Shown here piece by piece: positions 8,636 through 16,282 of a stretch of 38,757 bases of DNA. Source of the stretch: UBA5399 sp964464145 (GTDB lineage: Bacteria > Bacillota > Clostridia > Christensenellales > Christensenellaceae). The stretch spans positions 1-38,757 of the forward strand of contig CAYXFB010000019.1 in assembly GCA_964464145.1 (NCBI GenBank). The letters run 5' to 3'. The notes below the pieces were generated by a model. It saw only the letters and a list, made by a program, of their open reading frames with translations, ran no database searches and was not told the DNA's origin. Position numbers and translations under genes: made by a program. The number at the start of each line of letters is the position of its first letter. The stretch's first letter is position 1.

Positions 8636-9622
8636 TTAACTGTTTTTGTTTTTGTGCTGCAAAAGCACCGCTATGATTATAATAGTTCCCTTGACCGCGT
8701 TAACGAGGTATACATCCATACCCATTATGGTGAGTATGTTGTTTATTATACCCATTATCAGTATGCCAAACAGCGCGCCTATCATGCTGCCCTTGCCGCC
8801 CTCCATCGCAATTCCGCCCACAACCGCCATAGCTATGGCGTTGAGCTCGTATCCGTTACCCGAGGAGGAGGAGTTCATAGAGTTCATGCGGGAGCCTTCC
8901 ACAACTGCCGCGATGGCCACCGTTATGCCCAGCAGCACGAAGGACATTATTTTAACCCAGTCCGTATTTATACCCGAAAGCTTGGTGGCGTGCTCATTTG
9001 AGCCCACCGCGTATATCCTGCGCCCAAGCACGGTATACTTCGAAATATAGAAATACACGAGAAATACTATAAAGAAGTAAACTATGGGAAGCGGCAGTAC
9101 ACCGCCGAGATCCGTATTTGAAATAAGCTTGAATTCCGGCAGCTCGCCCGTCACGCCGCCCGAATTCATGGCGAATATGGAGAGCGATCGGTATACGTAT
9201 TGAAGGCCCAGCGTCACAATGAAGGACGGAACGCGCCCCTTTGTAACAATGAAGCCCGCGCCCAGTGAAAGCGCACAGCTGAACAGCACCGCCACCAGTA
9301 TGGCAAGGAAAATGCTGCCCGTGGTGTTTATGACGTTGAACATCAAAAGCCCGACAATTACAAGCTGCGAGCCCACGGAAAGGTCTATATTGCCAGAAAT
9401 TATTACGAACGCCATACCAAAGGCAATTATGCCTATTACGGTGTTGTTCCTAAGCAGGTTTATAAAATTCTGCGCGTCCCAAAACTTTGTGGGGTCGCCG
9501 TATTTTATTGTGACCGCAAGCACCGCCGCAATGACAACGCCAATGGTTATCAAAACGATGCTGTATTCTCTGACAAACTTCTGCCACCACCCGCCGCCGG
9601 CGGATTTTTTGATTTTTTCCAT
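8636..9622 (-). CDS. RbsC-type ABC sugar transporter permease
   Basis: A 328-residue polytopic membrane protein with the branched-chain amino acid/ribose permease fold. The family segments are clear: GMAFVIISGNIDLSVGSQ, GLQYVYRSLSIF, GRRIYAVGSNEHATKLSGI (the cytoplasmic loop contacting the ATPase) and AMAVVGGIAMEGGKGSMIGA. About nine hydrophobic stretches are visible. It lies 16 bp after the ATPase gene and is preceded in the operon by the binding protein gene. Only one permease is present, so it should act as a homodimer. Confidence 0.92.
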   Translation of the reverse strand: MEKIKKSAGGGWWQKFVREYSIVLITIGVVIAAVLAVTIKYGDPTKFWDAQNFINLLRNNTVIGIIAFGMAFVIISGNIDLSVGSQLVIVGLLMFNVINTTGSIFLAILVAVLFSCALSLGAGFIVTKGRVPSFIVTLGLQYVYRSLSIFAMNSGGVTGELPEFKLISNTDLGGVLPLPIVYFFIVFLVYFYISKYTVLGRRIYAVGSNEHATKLSGINTDWVKIMSFVLLGITVAIAAVVEGSRMNSMNSSSSGNGYELNAIAMAVVGGIAMEGGKGSMIGALFGILIMGIINNILTIMGMDVYLVNAVKGTIIIIAVLLQHKNKNS

Positions 9623-9638
9623 TAAAATAGGCCTCCTA

Positions 9639-11144
9639 TCAATCTATTACGCCGCCGGTGGAGAGTATCATTATAGCTTCCTCCGAAATTTCCGACCGCA
9701 TAAGCTCGCCCTTTAGCTCTCCGTGATACATTATCAATACTCTGTCGCAGATCTTCAGCACCTCCTGCGCCTCGCCCGAGGTAACGATGATGCCCATGCC
9801 CGTCTTGGCAAGCTCCATTATAATTGAATATATCTCGTTCTTCGCGCCCACGTCCACGCCCTGCGTGGGGTTTGAGAGTATCATTATGTCCGGCTTGGCC
9901 GTAAGCCATTTTGCCAGCACCACCTTTTGCTGATTTCCGCCCGAAAGGCTTACTATGAGGTTGGCCAGATCGGCCACCTTTATGTTCAGCTTTTGCTTAT
10001 ATTCCTCCGCAACCGCAAGCTCCTTTTTGCGTTGCAGCGCAAAGCCCGATCTATAATCCTCCAGCGTTACAATGGTGATGTTTTCCAGCACGGAAAGGTC
10101 TCTTATTATTGCGTTTTCTTTTCTGTTGGAAGGAAGCATTCCTATGCCGTGCTTTTTGGCCTTGGCCGGATGGTTGTATTTTATTTCCTGCCCGTTTTTG
10201 AGTATAGAGCCGCTCTGCAAAGGCAGATCGCCAAACAGCGCGCGCACCACCTCGTCCTTGCCGTCACCCAGCAGACCGGTGATGCCCAATATCTCGCCCG
10301 CGTGCAGCTCGAATGATATATCCTTCACGCGCGCGTCCACGTTCATGTTTTTAACTTCCAGCACAACCTCGCCTATATCGTGCTCCTGATAAACTTCCAC
10401 GTCCAGCACGTTTTTTCCCACCATCATTCTGGCGATATCGGCCTGGCTTGTGCTTTGGCCTTCTATTATTTTTTCGGAACCAACCAGCTCGCCATTTCTG
10501 AGCACCGTATAATCATCGCAAAATTCCACCACCTCGCCCAGCTTGTGCGATATGAATATAATGGTGGCGTCATGCTCCTTCGTGAGGTTTTTCATTATGG
10601 CAAAAACATTTTCCACCTCCGGCTGAGTCAGCGAGGTGGTGGGTTCGTCCATTATTATCAGCTTTGAATCCATCAAAATAGCCTTGGCTATCTCAACTAT
10701 CTGTTTAAAAGAGGCTTGCAGATCGCGCACCATAGCCGTGGGGTCTATCTCCACATGCATGCGCTTTAAAACCTGCTCTGTCTTTTGTATCATGGCCTTT
10801 TTATCGAGACCACCTATTTTGTTTTTTATTTCCTGACCCAAAAAAAGATTTTCGTAGACCATGAGGTCATTTACCACATTGAGCTCCTGATGGACAAAGG
10901 CTATGCCGCTATGCTGCGCGACAGCCGTGTTTGTTATGTGCACTTCGCTGCCGAAAAGCTCCACGCTTCCGCTGTCCATAGATAGCACGCCGCCCAATAT
11001 GTTCATAAGCGTCGTTTTGCCGGCGCCGTTTTCCCCCAAAAGCGCGTGAATAGTCCCCTTCTCAATTTCCAGATTCACGTTTTTGAGCACGGGTACGCCA
11101 CTGAAGCTCTTGCAGATATTTTTCATTCTCAACGCATATTCCAT
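9639..11144 (-). CDS. RbsA-type ABC sugar transporter ATPase (fused double NBD) with a degenerate second site
   Basis: A 501-residue tandem ATPase energising sugar import. NBD1 has Walker A GENGAGKTT (37-45), Walker B IIMDEPT (163-169) and the H-loop His200. NBD2 has an intact signature LSGGNQQ (400-406), but its other motifs are changed: Walker A is GLLGDGKDE (290-298), the usual PEDRK is PSNRK (338-342), and Walker B is ILSNPTQG, so the expected Asp-Glu pair is Ser424-Asn425. NBD1's own signature reads LQASFKQ (142-148) instead of LSxGQQQ. Thus one ATP site (NBD1 Walker motifs plus NBD2 signature) is complete and the other is degenerate on both faces. It is translated after a hairpin that separates it from the binding protein gene. 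Confidence 0.92.
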   Translation of the reverse strand: MEYALRMKNICKSFSGVPVLKNVNLEIEKGTIHALLGENGAGKTTLMNILGGVLSMDSGSVELFGSEVHITNTAVAQHSGIAFVHQELNVVNDLMVYENLFLGQEIKNKIGGLDKKAMIQKTEQVLKRMHVEIDPTAMVRDLQASFKQIVEIAKAILMDSKLIIMDEPTTSLTQPEVENVFAIMKNLTKEHDATIIFISHKLGEVVEFCDDYTVLRNGELVGSEKIIEGQSTSQADIARMMVGKNVLDVEVYQEHDIGEVVLEVKNMNVDARVKDISFELHAGEILGITGLLGDGKDEVVRALFGDLPLQSGSILKNGQEIKYNHPAKAKKHGIGMLPSNRKENAIIRDLSVLENITIVTLEDYRSGFALQRKKELAVAEEYKQKLNIKVADLANLIVSLSGGNQQKVVLAKWLTAKPDIMILSNPTQGVDVGAKNEIYSIIMELAKTGMGIIVTSGEAQEVLKICDRVLIMYHGELKGELMRSEISEEAIMILSTGGVID

Positions 11145-11207
11145 TATGCATTTCCCTTCATCTCTTTATGTAGCGATTTTTTTCATAAAACGTAAAAAAC
11201 TATAATA

Positions 11208-11237
11208 TTTGTCCGGCGGGTCTCCCCGCCGGACAAA
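11208..11237. terminator. Strong intercistronic hairpin between binding protein and ATPase genes
   Basis: TTTGTCCGGCGGG (11208-11220), loop TCTC, then its exact 13-base complement (11225-11237). On the minus strand it is followed by TATTATAGTTTTTT. It sits in the 119-bp gap after the binding protein gene. Its place suggests a leaky terminator or an mRNA-stabilising hairpin that keeps the binding protein more abundant than the rest of the transporter, as is known for other binding-protein operons. Confidence 0.75.
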
Positions 11238-11263
11238 CCCTTCATACCGCCTGATCTATATAA

Positions 11264-12373
11264 TCAATACGGTGCTTCGTCTGTTATTCCGTAGGAATCG
11301 AGATATTCCTGATAGTTTGTGCGGTCAACATTCACCGGAGGTATTATTATCCTGTCGGGAGAGGACTCGCCCTTTATGAGGCTGTCTACCAGCTTGAGGC
11401 AATCCGCTATCATGTAAGGCGGATATGTCTGAGAAGAAACCCATATGTCCGCATACTCCGGCTCGGTCATCATCTTGAAGTAAGATTTGTCTCCGCCACC
11501 GCCCGTTATAACCTTTATGTCCGTGCGTCCGGCTTCTTTTATGGCCTGCAGTATGCCCTTGGACATTTCATCATCCGTAGAGTATATGGCGTCTATTTCC
11601 TGGTTGGCGTTCAGTATGTCGGCCATTACGGGGAGAACTGTTTCCGGAGCGCCATTGTCGGCAGCCCACTCGCCTATTATCTCTATGTTTTCATTCTTTG
11701 CGAAAACTTCCTTCGCGCCGTTAACGCGCTCTGTGAATATCGTTCCATAGTTGGGGATGTTCATTATGGCAACCTTGCCGCCCTTATCGCCCAGCTTTTC
11801 AATGATATACTCCGCGCCCAGCTTGCCCATGCCCGGGTTGTCGCCCGCGAGGTAGTAGTCCGGCTTAACGTCGCCCAGCTGACGGTCGAAGTTTATGAGC
11901 GTGATGCCGCTGTCCATAACCTTCTGGCCGGCCACTGCCAGCTCGTCATTGTCGGGGAAGAGCACTATGTACTCGCAACCCATCTGTATGAGCTCGTCTA
12001 TTTTGTTGGCCTGATCGTTTACGTTTTCAGACGCAACCAGAACGTAGTTGAGGCCCAGCTCGTCCGCAGTCTGCTTGGCGGACCATTGAACGGCGCCTAC
12101 CCAGCCTGTCGGGTTGTTCGGCACAGATATGCCAACCAGCGGAGCATCTCCCGAAGCAGCCGATTCTGCCGGAGCTGCCGCGGATTCCGCGGGAGCCGCC
12201 GCCGACTCTGCCGGTGCAGCCGCAGATTCTGCGGGAGCCGCCGCCGACTCTGCCGGTGCAGCCGCCGGAGCCTCGGACGCAGCCGGTGCAGCCGCCGGAG
12301 CAGCGGGTGCGCAGCCTGCGAACAGACCCAGCACTAAGAATACGCTAAGTAGTACAAGTAAAGTTTTTTTCAT
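11264..12373 (-). CDS. Sugar-binding lipoprotein of an RbsB-type ABC importer
   Basis: A 369-residue periplasmic-binding-protein-like lipoprotein. The signal peptide ends in the lipobox LFAGC, so Cys21 should be lipidated. A low-complexity linker of Ala/Pro/Glu/Ser follows, including five tandem AAAPAES heptads (37-71). The ligand domain starts at about residue 77 (LVGISVPNNPTGWVGA) and has the sugar-binding type I fold, with IDELIQMGCEYIVLFPDND, GITLINFDRQ, AGDNPGMGKLGAEY and DAIYSTDDEMSKGI in the usual order. GGATAG-type ribosome site with AGGAGG lies before the ATG. It captures the substrate for the RbsC/RbsA-type membrane complex downstream. Ligand is unknown; the family binds pentoses, hexoses, inositols and related compounds. 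Confidence 0.9.
   Translation of the reverse strand: MKKTLLVLLSVFLVLGLFAGCAPAAPAAAPAASEAPAAAPAESAAAPAESAAAPAESAAAPAESAAAPAESAASGDAPLVGISVPNNPTGWVGAVQWSAKQTADELGLNYVLVASENVNDQANKIDELIQMGCEYIVLFPDNDELAVAGQKVMDSGITLINFDRQLGDVKPDYYLAGDNPGMGKLGAEYIIEKLGDKGGKVAIMNIPNYGTIFTERVNGAKEVFAKNENIEIIGEWAADNGAPETVLPVMADILNANQEIDAIYSTDDEMSKGILQAIKEAGRTDIKVITGGGGDKSYFKMMTEPEYADIWVSSQTYPPYMIADCLKLVDSLIKGESSPDRIIIPPVNVDRTNYQEYLDSYGITDEAPY
12161..12265 (-). repeat. Five tandem 21-bp units coding the AAAPAES linker
   Basis: The linker of the binding lipoprotein is coded by five 21-bp units. Two of them (third and fifth as read on the plus strand) are identical and the second and fourth are near-identical, so there is also a 42-bp higher-order repeat. 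This indicates recent expansion by slippage or unequal recombination, all in frame. Confidence 0.85.
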
Positions 12374-12457
12374 TTTCTATCCTCCTGAATTTTTTGTTTT
12401 TTGCCGGCACATTTTTTAGCGCCGGGCAAAATTTTTATCGCTCGCCGCAACTTGCTG

Positions 12458-13126
12458 TCACAGCGGAAAAGATTCAACTATTTTAAGCGCGGATTCCGTG
12501 TTTATCCCAAAGCGTTCCACGCCCATATCCACCAGCTCATCAAATTCCTCGCGCGTGCGTATGCCGCCCGCCGCCTTCACCTTGAGGTCGCCGCCAAGTA
12601 TGCCCTTTATTTTTCTTATGCGCTCTATGTTGGCATCCCCTGGCACCCAGCCCGTACCCGTCTTTAGGAAATCCGCGCCGCTGGCCAGCACTATTTCGCA
12701 GGCCTTGCCTATTTCGCTGTCCGTAAGGCAGTTCAGCTCAATTATGACCTTGGTAAGCGCGCCATCCGCGCAGGCTATTACCTGCTTGAGCTCGTCCAGC
12801 ACATAGTCATACTCGCGGTTTTTGAACTTGCCCACGTTCATCACTATGTCCATTTCCTCCACGCCGTCCGCCACCAGCTGTTTGGCCTCCAGCAGCTTTA
12901 CCTCCGTCTTGTGCGCACCACCCGGAAAACCCACGGGCGCGCCCATGTAAACGCCCGATACATCCTTTATCATGTCGGCGGTCTGCTTCACCCAGCAGGG
13001 CAAAACGTGCACGTTTATAAACCTGTATTTTTTGGCATAGCCAACTATTTCCTCAATATCCGCCAGCGTGTGATGCGTTCTCACCGCGCTTATATCTATC
13101 ATGCCCGCAGCAGTTTTTCTGTCCAT
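12458..13126 (-). CDS. deoC: Deoxyribose-phosphate aldolase
   Basis: A 222-residue class I aldolase of normal DeoC length. The catalytic residues are all present: Asp93 in EMDIVMNVG, the Schiff-base Lys155 in FLKTGTG, and Lys184 in VKAAGGIRT. It normally cleaves 2-deoxyribose 5-phosphate to glyceraldehyde 3-phosphate and acetaldehyde. The ATG at 13126 is chosen because GGAGAAA (13134-13140) precedes it; an earlier in-frame ATG at 13180 overlaps the regulator gene and has no site. It lies between the DeoR regulator and the binding protein gene, so it is probably part of the same sugar pathway rather than nucleoside salvage, since no deoxyribose kinase, phosphorylase or phosphopentomutase is adjacent. 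Confidence 0.9.
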   Translation of the reverse strand: MDRKTAAGMIDISAVRTHHTLADIEEIVGYAKKYRFINVHVLPCWVKQTADMIKDVSGVYMGAPVGFPGGAHKTEVKLLEAKQLVADGVEEMDIVMNVGKFKNREYDYVLDELKQVIACADGALTKVIIELNCLTDSEIGKACEIVLASGADFLKTGTGWVPGDANIERIRKIKGILGGDLKVKAAGGIRTREEFDELVDMGVERFGINTESALKIVESFPL

Positions 13127-13139
13127 TTTAAAATTTCTC

Positions 13140-13913
13140 CTAAACTTCCAATATCTCGGTACCAAGCGCCGCCATTTCAAAGAGCAAAGGCCGGGTCTCT
13201 TCCTTATAGTCTGTCACAATGGTGTTTATCCGGCTGGTGGGGCAGGCTATAAACGGGTCCGCCTTGCCGATCTTGGTATGATCGCACAGCAGTATCACTT
13301 TTTTGGATTGATGTATGACCACCTTTTTAAGCTCGTTAAGCGCGTGCGTGGGGTTTGTGTAGCCCACGTCTATTTTTATCGCCTGCGTGCCCACGAAGGC
13401 TTTTTTGAAATAAAAGCCGCGCATAAAATCCAGCGCCACGGGCGAGGTTTGGCTCTCGTTCAGCGTGGCAAGCTCGCCGCCCGGTATCATGACCTCAAAA
13501 TTGCTCTTTTGCACAAAGAGCGAGGCCGTTATGACCGAGGAGGCAACCACCAGCACCTTTTTGATATCGTCGCGCATGCTCAGCGCCCGCGCAAACTCGT
13601 AGGTGGTGGAACCGCCGCCTATGTATATATCGTCGTACGGCTTGACCAGCATAGCCGCCCGCTCCGCTATCCGCTTCTTTAGATCAACATTTTTCAAGGT
13701 GCGAAATTCGTACTTTTCATAGCCCGTATCCGTGGATACTCCCCCATGAAATGAAACCACGCGCCTTTGCTGCTCCAGCTTTTTTATATCTCTGCGCACT
13801 GTGGACGGCTTTATATCAAGCGCTGTGCTTATTTCGTTTATAGCCGTGAAACTGCGGCTATTCACAAAATCATATATTGCCTGCTGGCGTGCGGATATGG
13901 AATCATTGTTCAT
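13140..13913 (-). CDS. DeoR-family transcriptional regulator of the eleven-gene operon
   Basis: A 257-residue DeoR-type regulator. The N-terminal helix-turn-helix covers residues 8-60 (AIYDFVNS, INEISTALDIKPSTVRRDIKKLEQQ, VVSFHGG), and the rest is the DeoRC sugar-phosphate sensor domain, with IYIGGGSTTYEFARAL, MIPGGEL and CDHTKIGKADPF as its typical segments. It usually represses an operon until a phosphorylated intermediate binds. It lies inside the operon, 16 bp after the reductase gene, so it is likely to control its own transcription from the promoter at 17331-17359. A palindrome overlapping that -10 box is a possible operator, but this is not proven. Confidence 0.88.
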   Translation of the reverse strand: MNNDSISARQQAIYDFVNSRSFTAINEISTALDIKPSTVRRDIKKLEQQRRVVSFHGGVSTDTGYEKYEFRTLKNVDLKKRIAERAAMLVKPYDDIYIGGGSTTYEFARALSMRDDIKKVLVVASSVITASLFVQKSNFEVMIPGGELATLNESQTSPVALDFMRGFYFKKAFVGTQAIKIDVGYTNPTHALNELKKVVIHQSKKVILLCDHTKIGKADPFIACPTSRINTIVTDYKEETRPLLFEMAALGTEILEV

Positions 13914-13929
13914 ATATCGTCTTCCTTTA

Positions 13930-15171
13930 TCAAGTATGGTTTTGGTTCAGCTTGCCCTTTTCATCGCGTACCTTTTTAAGCACCTGCGTATAATATTTGT
14001 TGAAGGTGCAGCAGCCTATGGGCTCCTGCCTTATCAAAAGCTCCAAGCAATTGTCGCATATCGTGCAGAACTTTATGTCATCCTCCCTGCCGTCCGCCAG
14101 CTTTAGCGGCAGCAGCGGGTCGGCGAAGGACTGCCTTCCCAGGCCTATCATGTCCACGATGCCGCGCTCTATATTCTTCGCGCCCACCTTAAACATGGTG
14201 TTTTCGGCCGGGTCCACCATTTGAAGCTGCTTGTTGCCCTTGCCCCAAACGGAATAGTTTGAGCCTATCAGCACCGTTTCCGGCTTCAGCACCGCTTTGA
14301 ACGCCTTTTGAAAGGTGGGGTGCAGGTATGCCATGTATGGGTGCGCCTTGTCCGCCTGCGTGAGCGCTATAGTTATGGAGGGACTGCCCGCCGACTGAAC
14401 TATGTACTGCGCACCGCGCTCCTCAAGACCCTTTATGAGATCCAGCGGTTCGGTGAGATCCATTATGGGCGAATCCGGGCCTTCCGTTCCAAAGCCGCCG
14501 GGAAAACCTTCCCAAGCCGATACCTTGGAGCCTATGAGGAAGTTTTTATCGTTTATTTCTTTGGATATCCTCTCATACAGATCGAAGGCGAAGCGCCGTC
14601 TGTTTTCCCAGCTTCCGCCGTATTTCCACTTTCTATTGTTGAAGGGGCGCAGTATCTGCGAGCCCAAATAACCGTGACAAAGCTTCATGTCTATGCCGTC
14701 CGCACCCACATCGTGCGCTATTTTGGCGGCCAGAACGAAGTCGTCCATTATTTTGTCTACCTCTTCCTCGCTCAAAAGCTCTCCGCCGTAGGTGTAGGAG
14801 GGGCACACCGTTACGCGCTTGGAAAAGCCGGGGTTGCTAAGCTCGCCCGAATGTGTGAGCTGAAAAACGACCAGCGTGTCACCGTTTACCGCCTTGAGCT
14901 TCTTCATGAAGTTTGTGAGCGAGGCAACGTTTTGCGGCTTTATGAGCAGCTGATTTTTGCGAGAGCGGCTCTCCTCCGTTATGGAGATCGCCTCAAGGTC
15001 AATAAGCCCCCAATCGCCCTTGTAAAGATTTTCGTATCTCTTATATGTCAGATCGGTCGGGTTTCCCTCCGCGTCCGCGTCCGTACATTCCATGGCCTGC
15101 ACGAAAAAGCGGTTTTTCGCCGTTCTCTCGCCAATTTTTATCCGTTCTAAAAGCGTATCCTTGTAGCCCAT
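13930..15171 (-). CDS. Old-yellow-enzyme-type flavin reductase with a C-terminal iron-sulfur motif
   Basis: A 413-residue TIM-barrel flavoprotein of the NADH:flavin oxidoreductase/OYE family. LTHSGE (106-111) and DGIDMKLCHGYLGSQ followed by YGGSWENRRRF are the FMN- and substrate-binding segments. The C-terminal end has Cys369-x2-Cys372-x2-Cys375-x11-Cys387, close to the 4Fe-4S motif of 2,4-dienoyl-CoA reductase. However, the protein stops about 25 residues later and lacks the FAD/NADPH domain that follows in that enzyme, so electrons must come from another protein or directly to FMN. Such enzymes reduce activated C=C bonds. In this operon a likely substrate is an enone formed by beta-elimination from a keto sugar. 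That is inference. Confidence 0.82.
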   Translation of the reverse strand: MGYKDTLLERIKIGERTAKNRFFVQAMECTDADAEGNPTDLTYKRYENLYKGDWGLIDLEAISITEESRSRKNQLLIKPQNVASLTNFMKKLKAVNGDTLVVFQLTHSGELSNPGFSKRVTVCPSYTYGGELLSEEEVDKIMDDFVLAAKIAHDVGADGIDMKLCHGYLGSQILRPFNNRKWKYGGSWENRRRFAFDLYERISKEINDKNFLIGSKVSAWEGFPGGFGTEGPDSPIMDLTEPLDLIKGLEERGAQYIVQSAGSPSITIALTQADKAHPYMAYLHPTFQKAFKAVLKPETVLIGSNYSVWGKGNKQLQMVDPAENTMFKVGAKNIERGIVDMIGLGRQSFADPLLPLKLADGREDDIKFCTICDNCLELLIRQEPIGCCTFNKYYTQVLKKVRDEKGKLNQNHT

Positions 15172-15192
15172 ATCAAATTTCCCCCATTAATT

Positions 15193-16263
15193 TTATATAT
15201 CACTGTCCAGTATTATTCTCTCTTTTATGCGCGGCGATACAAGCACCTTGAAAAGCTTTGGGTTCTCGCGCAGCTCATGAAGCGCGCTCTCCAGCTCTTC
15301 CAGCGGAACCACCATAGACAGAAGCGGCGTTGGGTCTATGCGCTTATAGTGCAGCAGCGTTATGGCGTCGCCCCAGTCGTTTCCTATACCCGCGCACGAA
15401 CCACTCACCTTCTTTTCGCCTAATACGAACTCATATGGCGGCAGCTTGGCAAAGTCGTCCTGCGCGCATACACCGAAGGCTTCCAGCTTTCCGCCCCTGC
15501 GCAGCATTTTGAAGGCCTGCTCGTAGGTGCTGGAATGCCCCACGGCCTCTATAACGTAATCCGCGCCCACGCCGCCCGTAAGCTCCATAACGGCGGCCAC
15601 CGGATCCTTAACTTCGTTTATGTTTATGGTGTAATCAACACCCATGCGCTTTGCTATGTTGAGCCGTTTTTCGCTGTCGCCCACCACGATCACGGGCGCA
15701 CAGCCGCGCAGCATGGCCATTTTGGCATGAACCACGCCCAGCCCGCAGCCAATGACCACGCAGGATGAGCCTATCTTTGCGTCCATGCGTTTGCTGGCTT
15801 CAAGCGCCGTAGTCATGGGTTCCACAAAGGTGGCCGTATAATCGTCCATATCGTCCGGGATGTGGTATATGTTTTTCCACGGAACCTTGACATATTCGGC
15901 GAAACCGCCCGCAGTGTGTATTCCCAGCTGTGTGAATGTTTTGCACAGCAGCCCGTCGCCACGGCGGCAGAAATAGCAGGTGCCGCAGGAAAGGCAGATA
16001 TCCGCAGCCACGCGGTCACCCTGCTTTATTCCCACCGCGTTTTTGCCCACCTGCGCTATAGTGCCGAAAAATTCGTGCCCGCTTATGAGCGGCAAAAATT
16101 CCTTGGCGTATTTTCCCTTATATATGCTCCAGTCCGAACCGCAGATGCCGCAGTATTCCACCTGCACCAGCACTTCGTCATCATTTATCTCAGGTACGGG
16201 TACCTGCTTCAAGACCATCTTATCCGGTGCTTCCACCACCTGCGCGCGCATCGTTTTTTCCAT
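15193..16263 (-). CDS. Zinc-dependent alcohol/polyol dehydrogenase (MDR family)
   Basis: A 356-residue medium-chain dehydrogenase. CGICGSD with the later GHEFFG gives the catalytic zinc site, and CLSCGTCYFCRRGDGLLC the four structural-zinc cysteines. The nucleotide fold is VIGCGLGVVHAKMA followed by an acidic residue in VVGDSEKR, which favours NAD over NADP. It oxidises or reduces a sugar or polyol hydroxyl; sorbitol/threonine dehydrogenases and E. coli YcjQ are relatives in pattern. The ATG at 16263 is chosen for GGAGGT (16273-16278); the longer in-frame start lies inside the preceding gene. It is the second gene of the operon, after a TIM-barrel epimerase. Confidence 0.88.
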   Translation of the reverse strand: MEKTMRAQVVEAPDKMVLKQVPVPEINDDEVLVQVEYCGICGSDWSIYKGKYAKEFLPLISGHEFFGTIAQVGKNAVGIKQGDRVAADICLSCGTCYFCRRGDGLLCKTFTQLGIHTAGGFAEYVKVPWKNIYHIPDDMDDYTATFVEPMTTALEASKRMDAKIGSSCVVIGCGLGVVHAKMAMLRGCAPVIVVGDSEKRLNIAKRMGVDYTININEVKDPVAAVMELTGGVGADYVIEAVGHSSTYEQAFKMLRRGGKLEAFGVCAQDDFAKLPPYEFVLGEKKVSGSCAGIGNDWGDAITLLHYKRIDPTPLLSMVVPLEELESALHELRENPKLFKVLVSPRIKERIILDSDI

Positions 16264-16282
16264 CACCGATATACCTCCCTTA

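Noticed and set aside
7440..8639. Long plus-strand open frame opposite the isomerase and dehydrogenase genes
   Set aside because: It is antisense to clearly recognised genes, has no family motifs, and its His/Arg/Tyr-rich product is typical of reverse-strand shadow frames here.
12161..12265. CRISPR-like tandem repeat
   Set aside because: Units are contiguous, 21 bp, in frame and coding; there are no spacers.
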